From: a virus
DNA length: 54,609 nucleotides
Virus record (IMG/VR): IMGVR_UViG_3300031987_000009
Span: 1-54,609 of that record
Strand: one strand, 5' to 3'
The translations under genes were made by a program, and so were the position numbers. A model generated the notes under the pieces. The model did not search any database and was not told the DNA's origin. It saw nothing but the letters and a program-made list of their open reading frames with translations. The stretch's first letter is position 1; each line of letters opens with the position of its first letter. Shown in pieces: positions 45,131-53,946 of the stretch.

Positions 45131-45286
45131 TCACTTCCAGAAGTTATGTTGAAGTTCCATTAATGACTGTCGTTGTTCAGACAGTCTCGAACACTGTTTT
45201 TCATCCGCTTGTTTAAGCATTTCATATCTTTGTCTACTTATCTTTTCTTCATGTACATTATATTTAAACAATGTAGTCCTTGCCAT
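45131..45286 (-). CDS. Small basic helical protein
   Basis: A 51-residue frame, MARTTLFKYNVHEEKISRQR onward, charged and helical. Overlaps the upstream gene by about 23 bases. Confidence 0.62.
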   Translation of the reverse strand: MARTTLFKYNVHEEKISRQRYEMLKQADEKQCSRLSEQRQSLMELQHNFWK

Positions 45287-45548
45287 GTTCACACAACCTG
45301 TCAATATAATTAACTGCTTTCCTGTAACTTTTAAACATCATTGAATATTCGGAATGCTTTATAGTATCGTTTGCTTCATCATATTCTCTGACAGACACAC
45401 CATAGATAGTATCGTTATTGAACCCGACACCTTCAGCAAACTCTATCAGTAAATCATCATCTGTTCTGATGTAGTCCAATGCATCTGGTGTCATGATATT
45501 GACACCTTTAACATGTCTATTCCATATTTGTTCTGCTGTTTCACTCAT
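45264..45548 (-). CDS. Hypothetical protein
   Basis: 94 residues from ATG 45548 (GGTGAATGAAT upstream), MSETAEQIWNRHVKGVNIMT. Mixed alpha/beta with FNNDTIYGVSVREYDEAND. Unknown. Confidence 0.66.
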   Translation of the reverse strand: MSETAEQIWNRHVKGVNIMTPDALDYIRTDDDLLIEFAEGVGFNNDTIYGVSVREYDEANDTIKHSEYSMMFKSYRKAVNYIDRLCEHGKDYIV

Positions 45549-45550
45549 AT

Positions 45551-45718
45551 TCATTCACCTTCCCAATTATTGACAGTAATACATGACTTAATCACGTCAG
45601 TACTACCTATTCTGTTTCTAACTTCTTTACATGCTTCAAATCTATCTGAAGCAACGATGATATATGTATGACCATACTCACCGTTTTCATTCAATGTCTT
45701 TATCTTATACATTGGCAT
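45551..45718 (-). CDS. Small hypothetical protein
   Basis: A 55-residue frame, MPMYKIKTLNENGEYGHTYI onward, strand-rich then helical. Fills the gap between its neighbours exactly. Confidence 0.68.
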   Translation of the reverse strand: MPMYKIKTLNENGEYGHTYIIVASDRFEACKEVRNRIGSTDVIKSCITVNNWEGE

Positions 45719-45720
45719 AC

Positions 45721-45969
45721 TCAATCACATCCAATAGTCATGCATTCATCAAGATAATATTTATCACCATTGTATTCAAAATACACTCTAAATGGATTAT
45801 GTTCATCGGCTTTGATAGTAGATGACATTACTTCACCTTTGTCAGCATTACTACCAAAAACTACTGAATCGGTAATGTCATAATCAACACCGTATACTTC
45901 AACTATTGTAGGATAATTGCTTTGGTTTATTGCAATTACTCTTTTACCTTCAACATATTCTGATTCCAT
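45721..45969 (-). CDS. Hypothetical protein
   Basis: 82 residues, beta-rich, MESEYVEGKRVIAINQSNYP. Unknown. Confidence 0.66.
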   Translation of the reverse strand: MESEYVEGKRVIAINQSNYPTIVEVYGVDYDITDSVVFGSNADKGEVMSSTIKADEHNPFRVYFEYNGDKYYLDECMTIGCD

Positions 45970-46071
45970 TCAAATCAACTCCATATACATTCCATTATCT
46001 GTAATCTGTACAATCATGTCGTAACATCTGTTATACAACATGTTCATGTAAGTTTCCAGTTCATATTCCAT
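45970..46071 (-). CDS. Small peptide
   Basis: A 33-residue frame, MEYELETYMNMLYNRCYDMI, with GAGGTTATTTAA before ATG and stops touching both neighbours. Unknown. Confidence 0.55.
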   Translation of the reverse strand: MEYELETYMNMLYNRCYDMIVQITDNGMYMELI

Positions 46072-46332
46072 TTAAATAACCTCATTAAACATCATTATAC
46101 CCCATAGGGTATTCTGGTGAAATTTGAATTCACCGTTATATACTTTATTATTACGCTCACTTTTTTGAACACGATTGTTTAACCATGTTCTTGTCTGTCT
46201 GAATGCTATTGAAATAGCATTATTAGGCATATTGTAACCATAATCTAAACATTCGCATCGAATGTTAAAGTAGTTGTTTGCTATTCTATGCAAGTACATT
46301 TGTGTAGTGTGTACTGTTTCCATTTCATTCAC
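46072..46332 (-). CDS. Hypothetical basic protein
   Basis: 86 residues, MNEMETVHTTQMYLHRIANN then CECLDYGYNMPNNAISIAFR; basic and helical. It may bind nucleic acid. Start ambiguous between 46332 and 46323. Confidence 0.62.
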   Translation of the reverse strand: MNEMETVHTTQMYLHRIANNYFNIRCECLDYGYNMPNNAISIAFRQTRTWLNNRVQKSERNNKVYNGEFKFHQNTLWGIMMFNEVI

Positions 46333-46803
46333 TCCATGATTAATTAAAGTAAAATTGATATAATGACAATCTTAAAAAATAATTTTTGCCGCAGAAATTT
46401 CTGCATGCACCCTGTGGTCATCCTCATATCAAATTTTATTTTTTGTCATCTATGGACATATATAGTTTGATATATACATTCAAACATATATATTCAGATA
46501 TATACATTCAAGTGTATGTATCCAGTAATTGTTAGTTCGGATACAAACAATTATTTAAGATCCATTTATTGTTAATATTTTATTCGATTTGATACTAACA
46601 ATAAATGATAAAATGCTATATCTCATATTGATGGATGAAATACAATAAGGATATAGTCTTAATAGTGTCATATATCCATTCTAAGAGGATTTTTTTAATT
46701 ATAGGTATTATACCATTCAAAAATTAAAAAGTCTTAATATAATGGATATATGAGATTATACTTATTAAAAAATAAAAATAAGTATGAGTGATTAAAAAAA
46801 TAG
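46333..46803. other. AT-rich regulatory gap
   Basis: No gene was seen in either strand. It contains the perfect palindrome gcagaaatttctgc (46391-46404), direct repeats of tgaatgtatatatc (minus-strand reading) around 46466-46510, an inverted repeat tttattgtta/taacaataaa near 46565-46606, and stem-loop E4 at 46668-46753. It probably holds operators and the promoter for the operon starting at 46332. Confidence 0.6.
46668..46753. repeat. Stem-loop element E4
   Basis: Perfect 13-base arms tcatatatccatt (46668-46680) and aatggatatatga (46741-46753), continuing as an imperfect stem to a tip near ggtattatacc. ccattctaagagga is shared with E2. Read on the minus strand, GAATGGTATA matches E2. Confidence 0.7.
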
Positions 46804-46995
46804 TTAATAAAATTCAGCATCAAGCATTTTAACTAATGCATATCTTAATATTGGCGTACTAATACCATGTCGAGTTTTTACATATTGGTTATTATCCAAT
46901 TCGTATATGCTAACTACATAATGGATTATACCACCAATTAAGCACATATCGAAAGTACTTATGCAATTGTCGTTTATCTGGATTTTTGTGTACAT
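46804..46995 (-). CDS. Small hypothetical protein
   Basis: 63 residues, MYTKIQINDNCISTFDMCLI; strand-rich with two Cys. AGAGGTATAAA precedes ATG. Its 3' end lies before E4. Confidence 0.62.
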   Translation of the reverse strand: MYTKIQINDNCISTFDMCLIGGIIHYVVSIYELDNNQYVKTRHGISTPILRYALVKMLDAEFY

Positions 46996-47050
46996 TTTAT
47001 ACCTCTTAAAATATTAAAATAAGTTAATCTGGATAAAAAAAATAGTAGCA

Positions 47051-47752
47051 TTACCTACTCTTAGGCAATGCTGAATTTAGATATTTTCTATAATCTGCTT
47101 TTAGGTATGGTTCACCTTTTCGAGTAGAACCAGATAGTTTTTGGAGTAGTTCATCACGTGTAAAACGTGTATTGCCTACTCCAGCCACTACTTTCCCGCT
47201 GGCTATGCTGACATTCAGGAATACGGTTCTATAAAAGCCAGTGTCTTTCTCCATAACAACTATGAAAGATGACGGTTCACCGTCTGGCTTAGGCATGCCA
47301 TAAGCCACCAATTCATAATTATCATTCAATTCCTCTATTGCCTCACCTACTGGAGTATGTATGGAGTAGCCATTGATAAGGTGGTATTTAGGGACTGGCT
47401 GTTGTTCGGTTTGTTGTTGTCGAGTGTTCCGTACTGGCTGATTGCTGGCAATTGGTACAAGTGTACCATTAGTATAAAGGAATTGCTGCCCATTCACTTC
47501 TTTTATGTCACCTTCCTGTAATGGTTTGTTATGTTGTTCCATTACTGGTTGTTGTTGCTGTTGTTCCATTACTGGTTGTTGTTGTTGCTGTTGTTGTCGA
47601 GTACCAACATATTGGTTGTACTCATTGAATATCCTATCATTACTCCAATTAAGGACACTACGGTAGGATTTCATGTTTTTGGAGTCTGCAATTGCTTTAC
47701 TGATATCTGTCTTAGACATGCCTATGCTATTTACTAATTCTTTCGTATCCAT
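47051..47752 (-). CDS. First early gene: polyQ linker protein
   Basis: 233 residues from ATG 47752 (GGTGAATGAAT upstream). Residues 1-50 are helical (MDTKELVNSIGMSKTDISKA), then repeated QQQQQPVMEQ blocks form a flexible linker, and a C-terminal compact domain has VAGVGNTRFTRDELLQKLSG. It is the first gene of the leftward region after the origin. The domain layout suggests a DNA-binding or scaffold protein with two globular ends. Family unknown. Confidence 0.65.
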   Translation of the reverse strand: MDTKELVNSIGMSKTDISKAIADSKNMKSYRSVLNWSNDRIFNEYNQYVGTRQQQQQQQPVMEQQQQQPVMEQHNKPLQEGDIKEVNGQQFLYTNGTLVPIASNQPVRNTRQQQTEQQPVPKYHLINGYSIHTPVGEAIEELNDNYELVAYGMPKPDGEPSSFIVVMEKDTGFYRTVFLNVSIASGKVVAGVGNTRFTRDELLQKLSGSTRKGEPYLKADYRKYLNSALPKSR

Positions 47753-47820
47753 ATTCATTCACCTATTCCATATTCGATATGCTGATTTAAAAAATCAACA
47801 TTGCCCTATACGATTGTATA

Positions 47821-47830
47821 CTATATAAAC
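47821..47830 (-). promoter_or_regulatory. TATA box for the leftward early operon
   Basis: GTTTATATAG on the minus strand, with CGATGT upstream. Initiation would be near 47798, giving a short leader for ATG 47752. Confidence 0.5.
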
Positions 47831-49060
47831 ACATCGATATATAAAAGACTATCGGTAAAAAACGATAGCAGTAACGGTGATTAAAGTTCTTTTAGTTTTA
47901 AATGTTGAAGTTTACTTTTATCCTATTTGAGACAATACGATAGTACAATTAGGATAAAATACGTTAACCTATTGGTGATTATGTGTTAACGATAGGTTAA
48001 AAATCGATAGCAGTAAGCGTAATCCAAATTATCGTGACTATTCTACTTTTAGGTTAATTCAAAATCGATAGCAGTCGACTGTTTTTTGTTGTTACTAATG
48101 TATATAGGAATAATGTAATTGGTTATGTTGTTGTTGGTTTATCTATATTTTATCTTATTGTACAATTATGTAGTCTTCTATTGATATTGGTTTTTATTAC
48201 AGATAGTATAAGAATATAGATGTAGTCTTAATATGTAACTGTTAATGTTATCATGATGTAGGTAGATGTTGGTTTATGTAGTCTTATGTAGGTTTATGTT
48301 ATCTATTCAATGGTACATTTATGCTTATGTCATCTATTCAATGAAATAACATAATTAATGTGGTATATACTATGTTATTTGTTTAATGATACATTATGAC
48401 AATACCATAATAGAATAAAAATGTACATAACATTACATCAATGTACATATGTGTACATTTACCAAATTATTACTGACAGTAATATTACATATAACCATAT
48501 ATTACCACTGGTTATATTTCATTACATGATACATGTACATAGATGTAGACTAATGTACACATGTGTACACTAATGTAGACATATAGTCATTGTTCATTGT
48601 ACATGTATGTACATTAATGTAGGTATATGTAGATATGTAATAGTATGATGTTACATAATGTACATAGGTAGGGAGTGATAGAGTACATAGATCGGGGTGA
48701 GCATGGGGTAGTTTATAAATATGATAGTACTATTTTACAACGACTTAAGAACTCAACATTACACTTGTTGTTAGCGATTGTCTGATTTTGTTACAACGAC
48801 CTAAGTGATGATAAGCGATAGTAAGATACTGTAAAGCGATAATAAGCGATTGTAAGCAAACATAAGTGAACATAAACGTTAGTATATGTACACTAATGTA
48901 GACGTGCTTTGTTATACAAACGTTAACGTAAGAAGTGTACGAACAGTGTAGGAACAGTCTTTGTCCAGACAGTCAGAGAACAACGATTTTACTATCGTAG
49001 TATATAAACATTTATAAATAAAACGTCTATTTCAAAATATACACACCTCAAAAAAGCAAC
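47831..49060. other. Repeat-rich non-coding region, likely origin
   Basis: No convincing gene. It has cgatagcagt at 47863, 48005 and 48066, each near an inverted repeat (for example ttaacctat/ataggttaa). It also has ctattcaatg repeats at 48300-48345, dense tgtacat words at 48420-48680, ttacaacgac(t/c)taag twice at 48735-48805, and several aagcgat words at 48812-48856. This density of direct and inverted repeats between divergent operons fits an iteron-type replication origin or control region. Confidence 0.6.
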
Positions 49061-49071
49061 GATGTAAAGAC

Positions 49072-49218
49072 TTAAATTTCATCTAATTTACGTAGTAAAA
49101 TTATATACGTTAAGATAATCACAGTTAAAAAATATTCATGCATGTTAACGGTATTGTACGTTATTACAATTGCTAATATAACGTCTATTGTTATTAAAAT
49201 GATAATAGTTGCAAGCAT
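49072..49218 (-). CDS. Small two-helix membrane protein
   Basis: A 48-residue frame, MLATIIILITIDVILAIVIT then NMHEYFLTVIILTYIILLRK, with two hydrophobic helices around a polar turn and a charged tail. It lies alone in the origin-proximal region, downstream of the leftward promoter at 49402-49414. No ribosome binding site is clear. Confidence 0.5.
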   Translation of the reverse strand: MLATIIILITIDVILAIVITYNTVNMHEYFLTVIILTYIILLRKLDEI

Positions 49219-49382
49219 GTATAAGATTGTTCATGTTAACTCACGACTGTACTTAGGTAGTGTGCGACTGTTCACGACTTGAACCGAAACCGAAGGTCGG
49301 TTCAGAGTTGTGTGAGTCTATGCACGTATGTCTTAGTATGTTTATGTCTATCGTAGATAGTAGTGTGTAGTGCGAAACTTGT

Positions 49383-49414
49383 CAGTACTACTCTACGACT
49401 TCATACTATAAATA
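49383..49414 (-). promoter_or_regulatory. Leftward promoter, duplicated element
   Basis: Minus strand: TATTTATAGTATG then CGTAGAGTAGTACTG, matching 37635-37666 almost exactly, including the following CAA.GTTT.GCAC stretch. It faces away from the late promoter and would transcribe the 49072 gene with a 170-base leader. Confidence 0.55.
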
Positions 49415-49460
49415 ACTTTCGTTAGAAATAGTTAACATTACAATCAAATTTAGATAGTAT

Positions 49461-49479
49461 AACCGAAACATTTAAATAG
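49461..49479 (+). promoter_or_regulatory. Main late promoter
   Basis: aaccgaaac BRE followed by atttaaatag TATA. Expected initiation near 49501 is at ATG 49504, so the first late gene is probably leaderless. Strong match to the 4287 promoter. Confidence 0.8.
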
Positions 49480-49503
49480 TATTAAGAACATAGATAGTAG
49501 CAT

Positions 49504-50301
49504 ATGACGACTAATGGTGAGTCCCAAAAGGGTGCGTTCAATATTCGTATGCGTAGGGCAACTCATCCACTAACAGGTAGGATAGACAAAACCAGAACTA
49601 ACACTAAATGGCGTGAACGTATACAGCAAATGGAGAAGACGTTAGGTTATGTAATATGTGGTGCACTTGACAGAAGTACAGGTCAACCATGTCGTAACCA
49701 ACCTATCGAAGGATACCATCGATGTAAGTTACACCAAGGAAATCCTAAGAAGGTAGAGAAACTTAAGGACAAAGTGAAAAACAATGTTTATCCACCAAAC
49801 GTAGGTTATGGTATGAATCTAAACATGTTCGTAAGATGTAGACGTTGTGAAGATTTTGAATGTAAAAATCGTATCAACGACAGTGAAAATGACGAATGTG
49901 TAATCGAGAAGCAAATCTACGATGACGTTATGGCTTTACGTGAGAAATACAAAATAGACGATGACATACTCCAAGGCGGTATGCTTGAATCTGTCGCTTT
50001 CTTATTCATAAAAAGATATAGGGCAGAGAAAGCAATCGCAGATGAAGGTATGGTACTTGAAGAAATCGTAGGGTTCGATAACAAAGGTGGTTCGTTTAAG
50101 AATAAGAAACCACATCCACTGTTAAAGAATCTTTCAGATATTAACCGTGAACTTAACAACTTTGCTAAGTCACTACAATTCTCACCAGAAGCACAGAATA
50201 AACTAAACGCAGATAAAGAGATGAATGATTCTGCTAACGTTATCGCTGGTATACTTAAAGATGCACATAAGAAAAGATTGGCAGACCAAGAGGAATCTTA
50301 A
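49504..50301 (+). CDS. Small terminase subunit-like protein
   Basis: 265 residues, first gene of the late operon. The middle has a zinc-like cluster (CRRCEDFECKNR) and CRNQPIEGYHRCKLHQG. The C-terminal block KKPHPLLKNLSDINRELNNF followed by AKSLQFSPEAQNKL resembles the P27/small-terminase ending (HPLL...LGLTP.AR.RL). A DNA-recognition role in packaging is likely. Confidence 0.7.
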   Translation: MTTNGESQKGAFNIRMRRATHPLTGRIDKTRTNTKWRERIQQMEKTLGYVICGALDRSTGQPCRNQPIEGYHRCKLHQGNPKKVEKLKDKVKNNVYPPNVGYGMNLNMFVRCRRCEDFECKNRINDSENDECVIEKQIYDDVMALREKYKIDDDILQGGMLESVAFLFIKRYRAEKAIADEGMVLEEIVGFDNKGGSFKNKKPHPLLKNLSDINRELNNFAKSLQFSPEAQNKLNADKEMNDSANVIAGILKDAHKKRLADQEES

Positions 50302-50340
50302 GTCTTCTTCTTTTTGTCTGGTCAAAGATAGAGGTGGATA

Positions 50341-50568
50341 ATGATAGAAAACATTGATATATTTTTGGTAAGCACTGTAACTCTTTTGTTCTCAACGGCA
50401 TTTACATTAGCAAAATATAATAAGTACAAAGTTTTATTTAGTGAACTCGTTGATGTCATCGTTAGTATACGTGATGCTTACGAAGACGATAATATAAGCG
50501 ATGATGAAGTACAAGAGATAATAATTGAGGCAAACAAGTTTGTAAATAAATTAAAAGGTATGAGGTAA
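50341..50568 (+). CDS. Single-span membrane protein
   Basis: 75 residues: IDIFLVSTVTLLFSTAFTLA is a membrane helix, then an acidic helical tail (DAYEDDNISDDEVQEIIIEA). It resembles phage holin-like or rz-type proteins, but role unproven. Confidence 0.6.
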   Translation: MIENIDIFLVSTVTLLFSTAFTLAKYNKYKVLFSELVDVIVSIRDAYEDDNISDDEVQEIIIEANKFVNKLKGMR

Positions 50569-50572
50569 TTAT

Positions 50573-51049
50573 ATGTCATTGGACCCAAGTTTAATAAAAA
50601 TATACCAATCGTCTGTGTTTGGTGTAGAAGATAGTACTGAAGGCGGAGACATAGATACATCATCTGAAATCCAAGATGGTGTAGATCAATCAATATTTGA
50701 TGATGTAACAAATACAGAGAGAGAATCAGGTGATATTGAATATCGTAAAGTATTTATACGAAATGAAAATGTAGATACTGCAAACGGTGTTACTGTTTGG
50801 CTATCCGCATTGACAGATAATGCCAGTACAACTATAAGTTTGGCATCCGCAACTGATTTGGGTACAGTAGGCGACGAGGGCGGCTCTGCAACATATTATG
50901 AACCAACATCAAAGGATGACATAAATGCAATTACATTGGGTGATTTGGCACAAGATGAGTATGCTGGTGTATGGATAAGACGTGATGTTACAGCAGGTGC
51001 ATTAGGTGAAAACCAAGATGGGTTCACGATTGGATACGGTACAACATAA
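50573..51049 (+). CDS. Structural beta protein
   Basis: 158 residues, N-terminus MSLDPSLIKIYQSSVFGVED, rich in Asp, Thr and Gly. Repeated strand/loop pattern and position before the long fibre suggest a fibre or virion surface protein. GAGGTAATTAT precedes ATG. Confidence 0.6.
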   Translation: MSLDPSLIKIYQSSVFGVEDSTEGGDIDTSSEIQDGVDQSIFDDVTNTERESGDIEYRKVFIRNENVDTANGVTVWLSALTDNASTTISLASATDLGTVGDEGGSATYYEPTSKDDINAITLGDLAQDEYAGVWIRRDVTAGALGENQDGFTIGYGTT

Positions 51050-51061
51050 GTGGTGATTTAA

Positions 51062-53569
51062 GTGTTCACTGTTGCTAATAATGTAGAGAGTTTAATTGTT
51101 GATGACCCATTATCGTCGTCTTCAACTACACTTAATGTTGAAACCGGTGATGGGTCACTATTCCCAGACTCATTTCCATTTGTTATAACTGTATGGGATG
51201 AATCAACTTATAGTGACCCAACAGATGATCCCAACATGGAGATAATGTATGTAACGTCCAAATCAAGTGATACACTAACGGTAACACGTGGTCAAGAGTC
51301 TACTTCGGGTGTTGAACATTCGAACGGAAGTAGAGTTGCCATGCTGTTTACAGCAGGTATCATCAATGATTCTTCAGATGGTATAATACAAAAAATAAGC
51401 GATGATATAACAACACATTCGTTAATCTCAGATGCACATCATACAAAAACTACATCTTTGTCTGATATAACAGATAGTGGTTCATTAGCAGAAAAAAATA
51501 CAATAGTTAATACAGATATAGATTCAGAGACATCTACAAATGGTGATGCACTCATTAGCAATGGGGATGGCACGGTAAGTTGGACATCACCTTCATATAG
51601 GACAGATGAAGAAATCGAAGATGTTGTTGGTGCATTCGTAGTAGGCGGAACAAATGTAACCGTTGTGTATGATGATACTGCCAATACACTGACTCTAAGT
51701 TCAAGTGATACACAGAATACCATTGATAACACTGCAACAAGTGGTAATACAGACCATTCAATAAGTAGTGATTGGGCATACATACATGAAAACGATGTAG
51801 ACGCACATCATTCAAGATACACTGGTGCCGAAGCTGTTTCAGCAGTCAATGCGGAAACATCATTGTCCGTAAACATTACTGGTGATGCGGATACTGTAGA
51901 CGGATTCCATGCCTCGGATCTTGGTAGTGATGTGTCGGATGATGGGGTACAGGTGGTTGCAAAGGCTACAGATATTAACTTTGGTAACTTCCTGTCTGTT
52001 GTTGATGATGGCGACGGCACTGTAACTGTGAATGCTGATGGTGGTACTGATGCCGATACTGTTGATGGTGCACACTTATCTGACATACAATCTGAAATAG
52101 ACAGTGATATATCAACACATACAAGTGACTCAGATGCCCATCATGCTAAATATACCGATAGTGAAGCAATCACCGCAATAAATGGAGATACAAATCACGC
52201 TACTAATGCTTCTCATAATTACTTCAGTGGTTCTCATACTGATTTAATTAATGTCGGTGCAACAGATCATCATACCAATGTAAATGATCCTACTCCTGAT
52301 GAAAAAGCAGCATTAAGTGGTGCAAATACTCCATCAAGTACCAATCCCTTTGCTACAATGGATGATGTTGGAACACTCCAGAGTATGATGCCTGTTGTGA
52401 TGCCTGTTGGTATCAAATGGGATACTGCAAGTAGTTCACCTTCACTTACACATATTGATATTAATGGTAATACCATCAATCCAGATACTTCATTTTTTGA
52501 CAATCATGCAATATGGGGCAATATTTGGAGATGTGTGGTTGACCCTGCAACAGGTGAAGTTACTTATGGAAGCAATCCTAGAGGCGATGGACTTGACCTT
52601 ACAGGTGCATCTGGAAACGTTATGGTTTCGATTCCACGTTTTCATGCTAAATTTTATGCAGATGACAGGTATCGAATGTATTGGTTGTCACCAACACAAC
52701 TTGCTGGGTTTGAGGAATTTCCAAGTCATGTCCAGCGTGGTGGAGTTAGTAAGGATAGGATATTTGTCTCTGCATATGAGGCATCAGGAATTCTTGATAC
52801 CACATTCAAACTACAATCGGCAACAGGAAAACAACCTGTCACAGGGGGAGTTGCGTATCCCGATTTGCCAAACTCGGGCAGATTTACGATAGATGATGCT
52901 GAATTGTATGCAAACAATATCGGTAGCGGATACGGGTGTATGAATATCTGGACAATGGCTGCAATCAGACTGCTGTTCTATACAGAAATGGGTAGTTTGG
53001 ACAGTCAAACCGCACTTGGCAGGGGTGTAGTAGATTTAGATGCTGGTACTGGGTTTGCCGGACTCAACACCGGTGCAGATTCGGCAGATACCAACATCGG
53101 CACAAATGGAACTGGAACAGGAACAGGTTCAAACGGATATACTCCGATTGTATACCGCGGAATCGAAAATGTATGGGGCAACGCATGGACATTCTGTATC
53201 GGATATAACGCAGTAGATTCAGAATACCGTATCACTCCACGTGACGGGACAGGAGTACTCGCAGGAGACCTTGCAGCGGGGGAATACGAGGCCAGCACAG
53301 TTGCCCCCATAACCACAGACGGCTACCAATCGGATGTGGAAACAGAGAACCTGCTAAAATATCTGCTAATCGGATCAGAAACAGCAGGCAGCAGCAGTAC
53401 ATATCTATGTGATTATTTCTATGCGCATGATGCAGGAGAACAAAATGTTGTGCTCTCCGGCGGGTTTTGGATTGACGGGTCGTCTGCGGGGGTCGGTTCT
53501 CTGAGTTCGAATAACGGGTCTTCGAATTCGTATCGGTATATCGGCGCTCGCTTCGAGTTCATCCCATGA
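51062..53569 (+). CDS. Long tail fibre with lectin-like tip
   Basis: 835 residues, GTG start four bases after GGTGAT. Residues 1-110 (LSSSSTTLNVETGDGSLFPD) form a common fibre attachment domain. The central part has DAHHxKYTxxEAxxAIN repeats. The last 350 residues include YRMYWLSPTQLAGFEEFPSH and end GGFWIDGSSAGVGSLSSNNG followed by SSNSYRYIGARFEF, which resembles the C-type-lectin (Mtd-like) tip found in diversity-generating retroelement targets. No reverse transcriptase or template repeat is present. The 3' part is visibly richer in G+C. Confidence 0.82.
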   Translation: MFTVANNVESLIVDDPLSSSSTTLNVETGDGSLFPDSFPFVITVWDESTYSDPTDDPNMEIMYVTSKSSDTLTVTRGQESTSGVEHSNGSRVAMLFTAGIINDSSDGIIQKISDDITTHSLISDAHHTKTTSLSDITDSGSLAEKNTIVNTDIDSETSTNGDALISNGDGTVSWTSPSYRTDEEIEDVVGAFVVGGTNVTVVYDDTANTLTLSSSDTQNTIDNTATSGNTDHSISSDWAYIHENDVDAHHSRYTGAEAVSAVNAETSLSVNITGDADTVDGFHASDLGSDVSDDGVQVVAKATDINFGNFLSVVDDGDGTVTVNADGGTDADTVDGAHLSDIQSEIDSDISTHTSDSDAHHAKYTDSEAITAINGDTNHATNASHNYFSGSHTDLINVGATDHHTNVNDPTPDEKAALSGANTPSSTNPFATMDDVGTLQSMMPVVMPVGIKWDTASSSPSLTHIDINGNTINPDTSFFDNHAIWGNIWRCVVDPATGEVTYGSNPRGDGLDLTGASGNVMVSIPRFHAKFYADDRYRMYWLSPTQLAGFEEFPSHVQRGGVSKDRIFVSAYEASGILDTTFKLQSATGKQPVTGGVAYPDLPNSGRFTIDDAELYANNIGSGYGCMNIWTMAAIRLLFYTEMGSLDSQTALGRGVVDLDAGTGFAGLNTGADSADTNIGTNGTGTGTGSNGYTPIVYRGIENVWGNAWTFCIGYNAVDSEYRITPRDGTGVLAGDLAAGEYEASTVAPITTDGYQSDVETENLLKYLLIGSETAGSSSTYLCDYFYAHDAGEQNVVLSGGFWIDGSSAGVGSLSSNNGSSNSYRYIGARFEFIP

Positions 53570-53631
53570 TAATTACCACATCGAGGCTGCTATATGAGTG
53601 AAGAAATAAGAAAATTCAGTGAGGTGTTATA

Positions 53632-53946
53632 ATTAAGACAGAATCTACGATTGAACCAAACGAAATCTACATCGATAAGATCAAGAACGGACGGGCTCGA
53701 TTGCTCACCCGTTGGAATATTAACTCTGTCACTCGTATTGATGAAATGTCGGGTGAAGAGCAGACTGTATACCAGTATGATGAGGCAGTGTTGTGGTGGA
53801 TTTTCCCTGACTCATATACAGATAGTTCCGGTGACACTATATACATCGACACAATGTCTGACCTACAGGCATATCTTGAACAGAACAAAACAGAAATATT
53901 ATCTTTTGCCAGGGGGACAAAAATCGATGCTGAAGTCCTTGGGTGA
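53632..53946 (+). CDS. Fibre accessory protein with unusual ATT start
   Basis: About 104 codons. The frame is open from a TGA at 53620 and has no ATG, GTG or TTG before 53701, yet the protein text before it, TESTIEPNEIYIDKIKNGRA, matches the pattern of short phage fibre-side proteins. GAGGTG (53621-53626) lies five bases before ATT at 53632, so ATT (or ATA 53629) is the probable start. The tail VYQYDEAVLWWIFPDS is conserved-looking. Confidence 0.6.
   Translation: MKTESTIEPNEIYIDKIKNGRARLLTRWNINSVTRIDEMSGEEQTVYQYDEAVLWWIFPDSYTDSSGDTIYIDTMSDLQAYLEQNKTEILSFARGTKIDAEVLG

Noticed and set aside
48420-48680. Dense tgtacat and atgtag repeats, possible CRISPR array
   Set aside because: The words are short, irregularly spaced and partly palindromic; there are no constant-length spacers and no cas genes.
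51062-53569. Active diversity-generating retroelement
   Set aside because: No reverse transcriptase, accessory protein or template repeat was found; only a lectin-like tip.
53593-53631. 12-codon frame MSEEIRKFSEVL upstream of the 53632 gene
   Set aside because: Probably a chance frame overlapping the ribosome binding site; could at most couple translation.
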